In this document: positions 11,813 to 22,600 of the stretch, one piece after another
Layout of the letters: each line of letters opens with the position of its first letter
How positions within the stretch are numbered: position 1 is the first letter of the stretch
From: Lingula anatina
Lineage: Eukaryota > Brachiopoda > Lingulata > Lingulida > Lingulidae
NCBI RefSeq assembly: GCF_001039355.2
Contig: NW_019776063.1
Location: forward strand, 53,964-117,963
DNA: 64,000 bases
Reading direction: 5' to 3'
The notes under the pieces: model-generated
The model's database searches: none
Seen by the model: only the letters and a program-made list of their open reading frames with translations
What the model was told of the DNA's origin: nothing
Position numbers and translations under genes: made by a program

Positions 11813-12195
11813 GCCGTCTATCCACACAGGGGCGTGGGTTCCACAGTGACGTGTAGGAACGCACTGTATAAAGATAATCACACCCAGTAAATTTAAGAAG
11901 AATGTCTTGAGCCAGTTTTACATGGCAAGGTCCTCATATGTCTGCATGTCTTATATTAATATTCGCCACAATAGACAAGCCAACAGTCAGCAGTTGGTGG
12001 TAGATAATACAGGAAAAATCCCCCGCAGTTGCGCACTCGAACCATCATAGACCACCTGCAGCAATCACCAGACCAGCTTGCGCATGCTTGGCGGTCGACA
12101 GCGCCATCTTCTGGTGCGGGGTCAGTGCCGTTTATCCACACTGGGGCGCAGGCTCCACATTTAAATGTACTCACGCACTACAAAAAGATAACGCA
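11813..12195. repeat. Two diverged direct copies of a 90-bp block
   Basis: TATCCACACAGGGGCGTGGG with GAACGCACTG at 11818-11866 recurs as TATCCACACTGGGGCGCAGG with TCACGCACTA at 12131-12180. No open frame is conserved between the copies. The 12200-12600 stretch holds nothing I recognise. Confidence 0.55.
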
Positions 12196-12606
12196 GAGAG
12201 GATAATGAACGAAGTTCGACTTGGTTGATGAGTAATCCCATCTTTTAATTGTCTATTTCAGAATTTTGCAGGCACATATAGTTATTTTTGTCATCAAATT
12301 GCCAAATTGAATTTTGTGAAGATGTGAAATATCGACCAATCAAAACAGCGGAAAATCCCATTGTAGGCCCTGGGCTGTGAATAGACAAGTGAGGGGAGGG
12401 GTATTAGAATTACTCTAATGGGCCTCTTCATAAACAATACTGTTGACAGACAAACCCCATATGCGTCTAGGAATTAAAGTTTGCCGGTTGTATTTTAAGC
12501 CTGACAATGCATTGTCATGTATCCTGTAATTAAATATTACTGAAATCTATTGAATGATACATGTAGTCGGCATATTCCTTCTTATGGGCAGATTTAATGT
12601 TGCATA

Positions 12607-12610
12607 CCCC

Positions 12611-12641
<31 letters not shown>

Positions 12642-12642
12642 A
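12607..12642. repeat. Poly(C)-(CA)n microsatellite
   Basis: Twenty-one C followed by eight CA units. The same C-run/CA arrangement occurs at 63221-63257. Confidence 0.9.
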
Positions 12643-12850
12643 ACCTGCTGATATTCTTACCCAGTTTGGCATTTTGGTCCCAGCTGTCCCAGAGAACCGA
12701 TACCACTGGGTAACCCACCCGTCCTTATCGCAGTAGAATGTACCACTATTATGTACAGAGAAGTTCACATTCCTCCATCCTTGGTCTAACACCGCGTATG
12801 AGGAATTTCCTAAAAATGAGCATTAAAGCATTAATTGATTGAAACCTTTA

Positions 12851-13388
12851 GAGCGCATTCTCAACGAATTAAGCCAGGCTTTACAAAGCCGGTGACCTAA
12901 AAATGGCGGACGTACATGAAAGAAAAACCGCCTAATCTTTTAATAGTCTCTCCGCCTCGTCGTCCCTGCGGGGTACAGTAATTAAATCGCATCTCCGTTC
13001 GCCATGCGGAAGCTACCTGAGAAATATTAAGTGCGCATGCTCATCAGTTAAACTCTTGGTGAAGAAAGCATGGCGGCTGAAGGCGATCGAAGGAAAAAAG
13101 CTCTTCTGTTCTATTATCTTTGAAAACAGAGACGAAAAAGGAATAATTTGGCTTGTAGAGCAGCAATGAATCGACTATCTACGGAGATAATATCACCAGA
13201 GATATTCACGGAAATATTAATGTTCGGAGCCAAGATTTAATTACTGTACCCGCAGGGACGACGTGTGGGGAGGCGTGTGAGAGGCGGAGAGACTATTAAA
13301 AGATTAGGCGGTTTTTCTTTCATGTACGTCCGCCATTTTTAGGTCACCGGCTTTGTAAAGCCTGGCTTAATTCGTTGAGAATGCGCTC
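12851..13388. mobile_element. MITE with about 108-bp perfect terminal inverted repeats, TTA target site
   Basis: The left arm (12851 onward, GAGCGCATTCTCAACGAATT) and the right arm (ending ...GAATGCGCTC at 13388) are identical in reverse complement for about 108 bases. Similarity continues inward, except for a 16-18 base insertion in the right arm. TTA flanks both sides (12848-12850 and 13389-13391), which fits the 3-bp duplications of the PIF/Harbinger superfamily. The centre contains ATGGCGGCTGAAGGCG followed by a short open frame, but no complete protein. A one-armed copy lies at 41503-41650. Confidence 0.85.
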
Positions 13389-13391
13389 TTA

Positions 13392-13640
13392 GGCTTCGTT
13401 CACATGCAATGTCTATTTTCTAAATTCTATTTTCTATTGCGGTATGTCTTATGATCACGGTCTGTGGCCTGAATATCCCGCGGCGTAATTACTGGCAGCG
13501 CGAGCCAGTTACTATAAGTTACTATAAGTATCTGGCTCGCGCTGCCAGTAATTACGCGGCGGGATATTCAGGCCACAGACCGTGATCATAAGATAGCGCA
13601 AATAGAAAATAGAAAATAGACATTGCATGTGAACGAAGCC
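13392..13640. mobile_element. 249-bp hairpin MITE, TTA target site, abutting the previous element
   Basis: Starts GGCTTCGTTCACATGCAATG and ends CATTGCATGTGAACGAAGCC. The two halves are near-perfect inverted copies of over 100 bases each around a short TTACTATAAG centre, so the whole element folds into one hairpin. It is flanked by TTA at 13389-13391 and 13641-13643. The left TTA is also the right target site of the preceding MITE. Confidence 0.9.
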
Positions 13641-14007
13641 TTAGACATGCAAAAAGACGAATGAACTTTGTAATGTATTGGGCAATTTATTTGAATTATT
13701 GTTTCTTATATGGCATCTTATTTGAAATGGCTCCATAATTTAAAGACAATAATAAAACTCTATATAGATATTTATGAGTCTGTAAATAAAAAAAAAAAAA
13801 ACAGAAAGAGGGACGTTTACATCTATATAAAGTGAATGAATCAGTGCTGAAAGAAATCTTTATTAAGACCCTCACAATTGTTAAAAATACGCATATATTA
13901 CACAGTTGGTTTTTATCCAAGAGAAATTGATTGTTCTAGATTAGACTAGCAACGTTTTCCTAGTTCTGCATAAATATTGGCCAAGTTTCACAAGGCTGTC
14001 CTAATTA

Positions 14008-14092
14008 TTATAATAATAATAATTATTATTATTATTATTTACTATTATTATTATTATTATTATTATTATTATCATTATTAATGATAATAATA
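14008..14092. repeat. (ATT)n microsatellite with inverted end
   Basis: Imperfect ATT array bounded by AATAATAATAATT-type inverted sequence. The 14100-14750 stretch has no supported gene; a weak exon-like stretch there is discussed under rejected items. Confidence 0.85.
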
Positions 14093-14752
14093 AAAGAAAG
14101 TTCCAAATGTGAATTTATAGATGAGCAGAACGTGAAGAAAGAAAGAAAAGAGAAAGGAAGAGAGAAACATCTCCATGTACAAAATCCTGTCAAGACAAAT
14201 GAAACCGAGGCCAGTTCTTGACGATGGTTGGAGACAAGGTGGATAAAAAAAACAGAAGGCTTGCTCGTGACAGCTCAAAAACAGATACTTCCTAAAAGGA
14301 ACTACGAGGTCAAGGTCGTGAAGAAAAAGGGACATAAAGATGCAAAATGTGTGGAAATAGAGATGCAACTTCAAAAATTAATGCATTTACTTGGCGAATG
14401 TTAAAAACTAACACAAAGTGGGTGTAAGAAAAGACATGACAAAATTGCTCACATTGCCTTCTGGGAATTACATTAATTCTATGATTTCAAGCATAACAAG
14501 AGTTGGTACATTCCAGGGTTGAGCCAGACTGTGAAAAATGATGTTGAGGAGATACTGTTGGAAGTTGAAATATGTTGTGACTGAGTGATAAAATGCAGAA
14601 GACATGGTTGTTGCTGACAAGAGGAATAATGAGACAAAGGTAATATACCCTGTTTATATCTATCCCTGGTCATTTTAAAAGAAATTTTGCGAATTTAGAA
14701 AGAAATTTTGCAAAATGTGCTGTCCATCTAAGTTCAGTGGTACTGACCTGTC

Positions 14753-14753
14753 N
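14753..14753. other. Assembly join just before the first visible THADA exon
   Basis: A single n lies 175 bases upstream of the first recognisable THADA exon. Nothing to its left resembles the N-terminal half of THADA, which suggests missing or misjoined sequence. Confidence 0.6.
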
Positions 14754-14928
14754 GTGCTGGTTTTGGTCAGATTATATTTGATATACTAAGTACATGTATA
14801 TGGTTTATATAATCATAAATGAGTTTTTATTTTTGAATATTTGTAAATATTTTACTGCAATTATGATAGAAAAAAAAAACATTTGCACTCGAGTGTTTTT
14901 TTTTTTTAATCTTTTTATCTGTATCCAG

Positions 14929-15134
14929 GTTCTGGGTTGACAGAAGGAACTACAGAGGATGATAAAGACGACTTAGGCAAAAAGGGTATAGCAGTTAAAT
15001 TGATGCCAGAATATTTGGTAGTTTGCTGTTGGAGGTGTGTAAAAGAAGCATCATTATTGTTGGGACAACTTACTCAAACAGCACCAATAAAACGAGAAGA
15101 AGATGCTGCAGGAGGATTGCTCAGCTTCCAGCAG
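14929..15134 (+). CDS. THADA: THADA exon a (first visible)
   Basis: Starts in phase with two bases (GT) of a split codon and reads SGLTEGTTEDDKDDLGKKG, then MPEYLVVCCWRCVKEASLLL, ending LLSFQQ at a GTAATA donor. The VCCWR-KE-SLLLG block is typical of THADA. The acceptor follows a T-rich tract ending ATCCAG. It cannot be a natural first exon because it begins inside a codon. Confidence 0.92.
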
Positions 15135-17586
15135 GTAATATAAAAAAGTTAAGTTCATTTCTTGTCCACATGCGTCTCGGTGCAGTTTACATGTGACGCC
15201 TGGTCATATTTAGCCCTGATACAGACAGCGTGTACATGTTCTCACCACCTGGGAGAGGATACAGCCCAGTTGTCATCAGAGCAGATGAAAGCTAGCATAC
15301 GGACAATGTCTTTCACTGCTGGACCAGGAATTTTACCCCTGCTTTAACCTCTAAATACTGAGCGGCAAGTGGGGAGACAGCAGGTACCGTTTATGAAGAA
15401 CTGGTCCATGTTTGTCCCTGGACAGGGTCTTAGGGCGTATTCGCAGACATTTAGAACGATCTATCCTCGTGGGGAGTCTCACTAGATTACTGTCAGATAA
15501 TCTGGCTTAAATGTCCGTCCCGCCTACTACAAGCTGTAAGGGGGTAATTAACTTTCATGCCCGCTCGGCTGACAGCTATTTAGAGTTAGGTTGATCTAGT
15601 TTGGATCGATCTAATCTCTGGGAATGGGGTCTTACTCATGTCCTCCCACTCTCGAGGAAGACACTTTGACCAGAAGGCCATTCAATCGCAGTATACTAGA
15701 TGACAGCCATTAATTCAATGCATTTGGTAACAACTTCAATTTTGAAAAGTAATAATTTAGTACGATGGAATGTCAGCATGGTTCATTAAAAGACACAAAT
15801 ATGATACACGGAAAATTTTGATATTATATATAACCTTAACTTGAGAATTACAACAATATTGATTTTGTGCTTTTGATTTGTTAATATTTTTAGATCCTTT
15901 CAATTGGAGAATATTTCAAAAAACAGCTGCTGGAGTCAATTCACAGAGGAGCATTTGAACTTGCTTATGCAGGATTTATTAAGATGTGTCATACATTATG
16001 GAGGTAAGGCTATACTCTAGTCTAAAGACATTAATTGATTCTTTTACACCCCATTTCCATAGATTTTTAGATCGATCTATCCCTGTGGGGAGTCTCACTA
16101 GATTACTGTCAGCTTGGCCGGCTTAAGCGTCTGTCCCGCCTACTAAAAGCTGTAAGGGGGTAATTAACTATGGTGCCTGCTCGGCTGACTGCAATTTAGC
16201 GTGAACCCCCAGGGAGTTAGGTCGATCTAAAACTTAATCTTTAGATTGATCTAAATCTGTGGGAAAACACCCTTAGTCTTTATATACAGACACTGTACCA
16301 AGGTGAGGATATAAGATGAAATCCTAATGTATATTGGGAATACACATGCTACAAAATTAAGTTTACTTATAGTTGTCCTTTTTTAATTAACAATTTATAC
16401 TTTATACATTTGTTTTCATTCACAAAAAAGTGCTGCCACATTATTGCTTTCACAGCATCATTTATTGTGTAGTGATTACATTTAACAGTAGGATGGAAAT
16501 GCCAAGTACAAAACCATGTTGGGTCTTTGTGTGAGAACCTTTCAGGTCACTTCCATCCAAACCTTTTGCAGATGACAGACCACTACACAACTGTTGTTTG
16601 TAAAGCTACCTGGGCATTGTTTGTAATAAATTATAAGCATTTTATTTTATAAGCAGACTTAAAGTTAATTTTTTTAAATAGGTGACAAGCCCCAAGCAAC
16701 TGACCTAACTTGAAAAATGACTTACTACCTGGATCAAATTTTGGTTCATAGTGGACCTTTTCCCAACTAAAAGGGCAATTTGTTCCAATACTCCACCCCA
16801 CCTGCCTATGAGCCTGGTCTATATGTGTTCTAGCTCTTTACCTTTAGCAAATTGAAAAGTGTAAAGGACATTTAATTTGAGGCAGCCTCTAGAGTGTGCA
16901 GGTATAAGCTTTGAAGTGCATGTGCATGCAACAAACATTTTTGACCCTGCAACCCCCACACTTTCTAAAGTACAGCAGGCACTAAGCCAGCAATTTAAAA
17001 GGGGGGTCCTTTTCTTTGAAAAAGTGGACTTTTACCTTGAAACCTTTGTGCGCTTAATATATCATTTTTTCACCCTGAGTGGAGCTTTTCCTGGCAAAAA
17101 GGGTGGTTTGTTCAAACCCTCTGGCTATGGGCCTATATAGAATAGCGTGCAACAAGCATGCATGAAGGAAACATGGTGTGTTAATAGAAGTGTGCAAGAG
17201 CAAAAGACATTAGATATTCAATAACTTAAGAATGTATTTGCAAAACAGGGCCAAATGTGATTTGAATTTGGATTAAATGTTTTCTAATTAGGTGCACAGT
17301 TTGAATTTGGATTAAATGTTTTCTAATTAGGTGCACAGTTAGGGACCTACACCAACTGCCATCTTCTTGGCTACTAGATATTATGAAGGACATTCAAGAT
17401 GAGTCAGGTACCAAGTTGTGTGCAACAAGGAGGAGTGCAGGTGTTCCTTTCTATGTCCAAGTAAGTTCACTTTAGTATATACTTAATTCTTTGTTTGTAA
17501 AAGACGGGAAATAAATTTTAGACAGAATTTTAAAAAAATATCCAAATTTACCTCAATTCAATTCAGCTGGGAGATCAACATTCTCC

Positions 17587-17637
<51 letters not shown>

Positions 17638-18270
17638 TCATTTGTATGCAGTGGTCATTGGAGCTTTTATATATATAGTGCTAAATGCAAACAGGAGTAC
17701 TAATGGTCAGTACATTTTCCATGTTCAAACACATAGGCTTGATCAGACCTTTTCTCCAATAATTGTACTGTTTTTTCACTTTTTTCATCATAGTTTATGC
17801 AATACAGATAACACATTCAGTGGAAAAGCAATTGGTCTCTTGTCTTCAAACTTACAGGAATGATCAATATTACTAAATAGCAGACCAAGTTCGAAAACCC
17901 AGCCTGATTGGATCATTTTTCCTGAAGTGATGCATTTTTTTGTGAAATGTTCATTTTTCAAATCATGGCATTTTCAAGGTGTGACTTTGAATTTCCATGA
18001 GCCTAAAGACCTTTGCTGGTCACATTTTCTAAATGTCCATGATACTTATGATATATTGTAAAAATTGAAGCTGTTTAAAATTATGTAGTATTACATCAAA
18101 AAACGAAAACCCCTTTTTGAACACTGTAATGACCATTTAAGGAAAACCACATTACTTTTGATTCTCATACTGAATTTAACTTAGTAATACATGCTTAACA
18201 GAGCTGTTGACCTTACAATCTGGATACACAGTATTGTGCTGTATTGTCTAATATTTTTATGTACAGACAC

Positions 18271-18345
<75 letters not shown>

Positions 18346-19621
18346 TACATGTACATGAAACATAAATGACATTGAGCATAAATAAGGGGAAGGAGAAAAA
18401 AGGCGATGTTAGTACTAGTAATAACAAGTGATAGTACATAAGAGCAAACATGATCATCATTATCATGTGAAAATAGCAAGATTTACCTTTGTTAAATGAC
18501 TGACATATTTCTCTGTTTCTACAATCCACTGGAGATCCACATTTTATTTGGCCCCTCCAATGAAGACTGGCCAGGGAATTTTTCCCACCCAGTCTTCTCT
18601 GCATCCAAATAATTTTTAAGAATTAGTAGTATGAGAAACGTTTTCACTTCGGCATATTCCTGGGAAAGTTGGGGGGCGGGGGGCAAACAAATGTATCCAA
18701 TTTTCACGTTTCACCCTGATCATACTTATTACTTTTAATGAGTACAAAAGTTATTTTCATTTCAAAACAATTAAAGTAGAAATATCTTTCAATACAGAAT
18801 GACTGTCTAAGATAATTTCTAATGATAGTATATATTAGACCCGGGTGAAACTTGTGCATCTTAAATGGTGGGTCTTCCCCTACTTCTTTTGAATAGTATA
18901 TTTTACTCACATAATGTCCAAGAACATTTTGAATATGTATAGTATACACATGCTGTTGAATTTTTGTTAAAAATTTTGTTGTCATGTCATGCCATAATTG
19001 CTAATATATATATACAGTACATATTATTGAATTTTTGTTTTAAAATTTGTTAACATGGTTGTTGTAGTCACTGCAAATGTGAATGAAATAAAAAACTAAA
19101 TTTATTTCACTGTGATTTTGTGGTATATAGGCTATTGTGACCACTGAGCCAGCTTCCACAGGAGGCAAATGTTTGATCCAGGCACTGGAATTGCTTCTAA
19201 AATTAGCTTTACCCAGTTCAGAGGCAGAGCAAGAAAGGATTTCACAGGTGAGCTACATGAAGGTGAGAGGAATGACTTTCCCTTAGAAAAGGGCNCAAAT
19301 GTATCCAATTTTCACGTTTCACCCTGATCATACTTATTACTTTTAATGAGTACAAAAGTTATTTTCATTTCAAAACAATTAAAGTAGAAATATCTTTCAA
19401 TACAGAATGACTGTCTAAGATAATTTCTAATGATAGTATATATTAGACCCGGGTGAAACTTGTGCATCTTAAATGGTGGGTCTTCCCCTACTTCTTTTGA
19501 ATAGTATATTTTACTCACATAATGTCCAAGAACATTTTGAATATGTATAGTATACACATGCTGTTGAATTTTTGTTAAAAATTTTGTTGTCATGGTTATT
19601 GTAATTACTGCCATAATTGCT

Positions 19622-19686
<65 letters not shown>

Positions 19687-22600
19687 TACATATTATTGAA
19701 TTTTTGTTTTAAAATTTGTTAACATGGTTGTTGTAGTCACTGCAAATGTGAATGAAATAAAAAACTAAATTTATTTCACTGTGATTTTGTGGTATATAGG
19801 CTATTGTGACCACTGAGCCAGTTTCCACAGGAGGCAAATGTTTGATCCAGGCACTGGAATTGCTTCTAAAATTAGCTTTACCCAGTTCAGAGGCAGAGCA
19901 AGAAAGGATTTCACAGGTGAGCTACATGAAGGTGAGAGGAATGACTTTCCCTTAGAAAAGGGCCAGCTATACCTTAGCAAAATATCAGGCCTCCCACAAA
20001 CTTTGCTGTTAATTTGCACGAATACTTTCTTGCAAACTACTGCAAACTAAAGATGTTCTTGCAAATTTTTCATTTTTCTCAGAATAGTTCAAATATTACA
20101 ATACAAAATTTAAATTTCTGTTTATCCTTAGGTATGAAGACGTTAAACATAATATATAGTCCATGAGCCAAAGGCCAAAAAATCCAATTTGGCTGCACCC
20201 CCCGTCAGGCAAAGGTTTTAGGATTGATTCTTGTAGTTTAGAACCTGAATTTTTCATTTCTGCTTGTTTCCGGCTTGAAAAAGTGTCCGTTTGTACCGGA
20301 AACAGGCCAAATCCAAGATGGCCGCCAGTAAATTCATGTGTCAACCGTAAATACAAAAATTGATTTAAAAGTTACTTAACAACTTAATATTATCAAAATT
20401 TGCACTGATCACAAGTACTTTGGCCTTCTTTGATTTTTCAGGCACTTTACATTTTTCAAGATGGCAACTGAATCCAAGATGGCGGCCATTTTCCTTACTT
20501 TTTGTGAAAAAATACAAATACCTTAATTTGAATTTTTTTTTTATTAACCAAAAATTAGGAATATTTTACATGTTTTGATGTATTTGAATAAGTTGANGTA
20601 ATCTCCTTCTGTTATAACTCCTTGGGTAAACATTAAACCATCATATTGTATAACAACAAAACCTGTTTGTTTTCTACTTCAAGGTCCATTCTCTAAATAT
20701 TCTCAGAGCTCTGTTCAGAGACTCCAGGTTAGGTGAAGCTGTGGCCCCCTATGTAGCAGATGGACTACAGGCTGGGATTGCTGGGTTTAATTCTCCTTAC
20801 TGGGCTGTAAGTAGACTTAATTTTGATATGTAAATAGAGGCTACATTGACTAAATACATTATAAAAAGTGGCTGACTTGAATGACAGAAAGCCAACCATA
20901 TTTTAAAATGTTTTCAGTGGCTACTATGAAAGATCACTTATGGTCTGAGTCTGCAACTTCAGATCAGACATGAACTTACCTGGTCTTATGACACATTCCC
21001 ATAGACACCATATTTTAATCTTAAAAGCAGTCAGTCCATATAAAGACCATTTCTATAATGATTAAGGGCTCATTTCCATATGCAACATAGGTCTATGGAG
21101 TTCAACCCAACTCTATACATGGACTGACTGCTTTAAGATAAAAAAAAAATGATCTGACCCTGGAGGAGTAAGATTATTATTGGACTGATTCCAGTTAAGT
21201 GGTTTAGCAATTATATCCCCTCACATCCCTCACACTGAACACTCTGACCACAGGGTCTGCTAGTAGTCTGTTACAAAATTAGTTTATTTGATCCTGTGGA
21301 AATTGAGGTGATCAGTTCCCATAGAGTACGATACAATAATTCCAGCTGTTCAGCTGATTGAATACATCCAACCCCACAATTATCCTCCTCTGCTGCTGAG
21401 CTACTGTTTAATGGGCAGGTAGTGGCATGGTATTTTCAAAATTGCAGATGAGTTTGTTTTATTATTGATTGGATGGTATTGTCGTCAGAGTGTCCACCTA
21501 AGGAAAGGAGGATGTGAGTTTTAACCTATCAGGGGACATACCAGTCCTTTACAGATGGTACCTGCTGTCTCACTGCTTGGCACTGAGCATTTAGGGGTTG
21601 AAGCAGGGATAAAGTTCCCAGTTTGGCAATGAAAAAGATTTATTTGTTTGCTAGCTTTCAGCTTATTGTCTTTTTATATATACAAATGTTTTGTTTAAAT
21701 GTTTACAGGTGAGAAATGCATCCACCCTTCTGTTCAGTGCCATGATGACTCGGATATTTGGTGTTAAACGAAGCAAAGAAGACATGTCCAAGAAAAACTG
21801 GTAGGTCTTAAAATTTTCTCTTGCACATTATGTATAATCACTATATATGTATCTTCTGATCGCTGTGTCTGGCCCTTTGTTACAACTATTTATGTGTTTT
21901 TTACCCTATAAACCTCCAAATTAAATTTTCTGATTACTTTTGTTTGATAAAAACTGCTTTGTTTGGTGTCTGTATATTTGCCAGCTTTGCCTTCTAGTTA
22001 GATTCAATTGCTTTGAATTAAAATTGAAATTTATTATTTGTCTTTTTATAGTATGACAGGAAGAGTGTTCTTTCATCGATACCCAAGCCTGTTTCAATTT
22101 CTCCTGAAAGGGTTGGATGAAGGTACCAAAAATATAAGGTATGGAATGATCAAAGTAGGAACCTTTTCCAGATATGCCAAAATTTTTATAACTTGGTTGC
22201 AATTTTAAAATACAGAATATTAACTATACGACAAAGGGTCTTCATGGAAAATTCATTTGAGATTGACTAAGAGACCATTCCCAGAGACTATCATACTAAC
22301 TTTGGATCGAACTCTCTCCAAGGGGATTCCCACTTAATTGCAATTAATTTGGGCAGTGTAGATGTCTGTCACGCCTACGGAAGCTGATAGGGGGTAATTA
22401 ACTATCGTTTAGCAGCTTGATCTGAAAACAATTTAGCAAGAGACCCCGTGGAGATGGACCGATCCTGTTAGATCAATCTAGATGGGCACCCAGTCTTATA
22501 CCTTGTGAGTTATATAGCATTTTCAATAGTATGATATTGGACTGAGGAGAATTCCTTGTCACTACCATCAATAACTGACCGCTCCGAGGGAAAGGAGAGA

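Noticed and set aside
14478..14640. Exon-like stretch reading HNKSWYIPGLSQTVKNDVEE then ILLEVEICCD before the first THADA exon
   Set aside because: It has an acceptor-like TTTCAAG but hits a stop with no convincing donor before it, and I cannot align it with THADA. It could be a diverged or broken upstream exon, but support is too weak.
17292..17330. Upstream duplicated acceptor as the start of THADA exon c
   Set aside because: It inserts an in-frame TGA four codons into the exon.
18181..18604. IYIYIY-type frames over AT arrays (also at 42178-42500, 3367-3612 and 61108-61510)
   Set aside because: These are translations of microsatellites.
19131..19247. Two tandem copies of THADA exon d as a true exon duplication
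   Set aside because: Near-identity of exon and both introns plus an n exactly at the boundary point to unmerged alleles.
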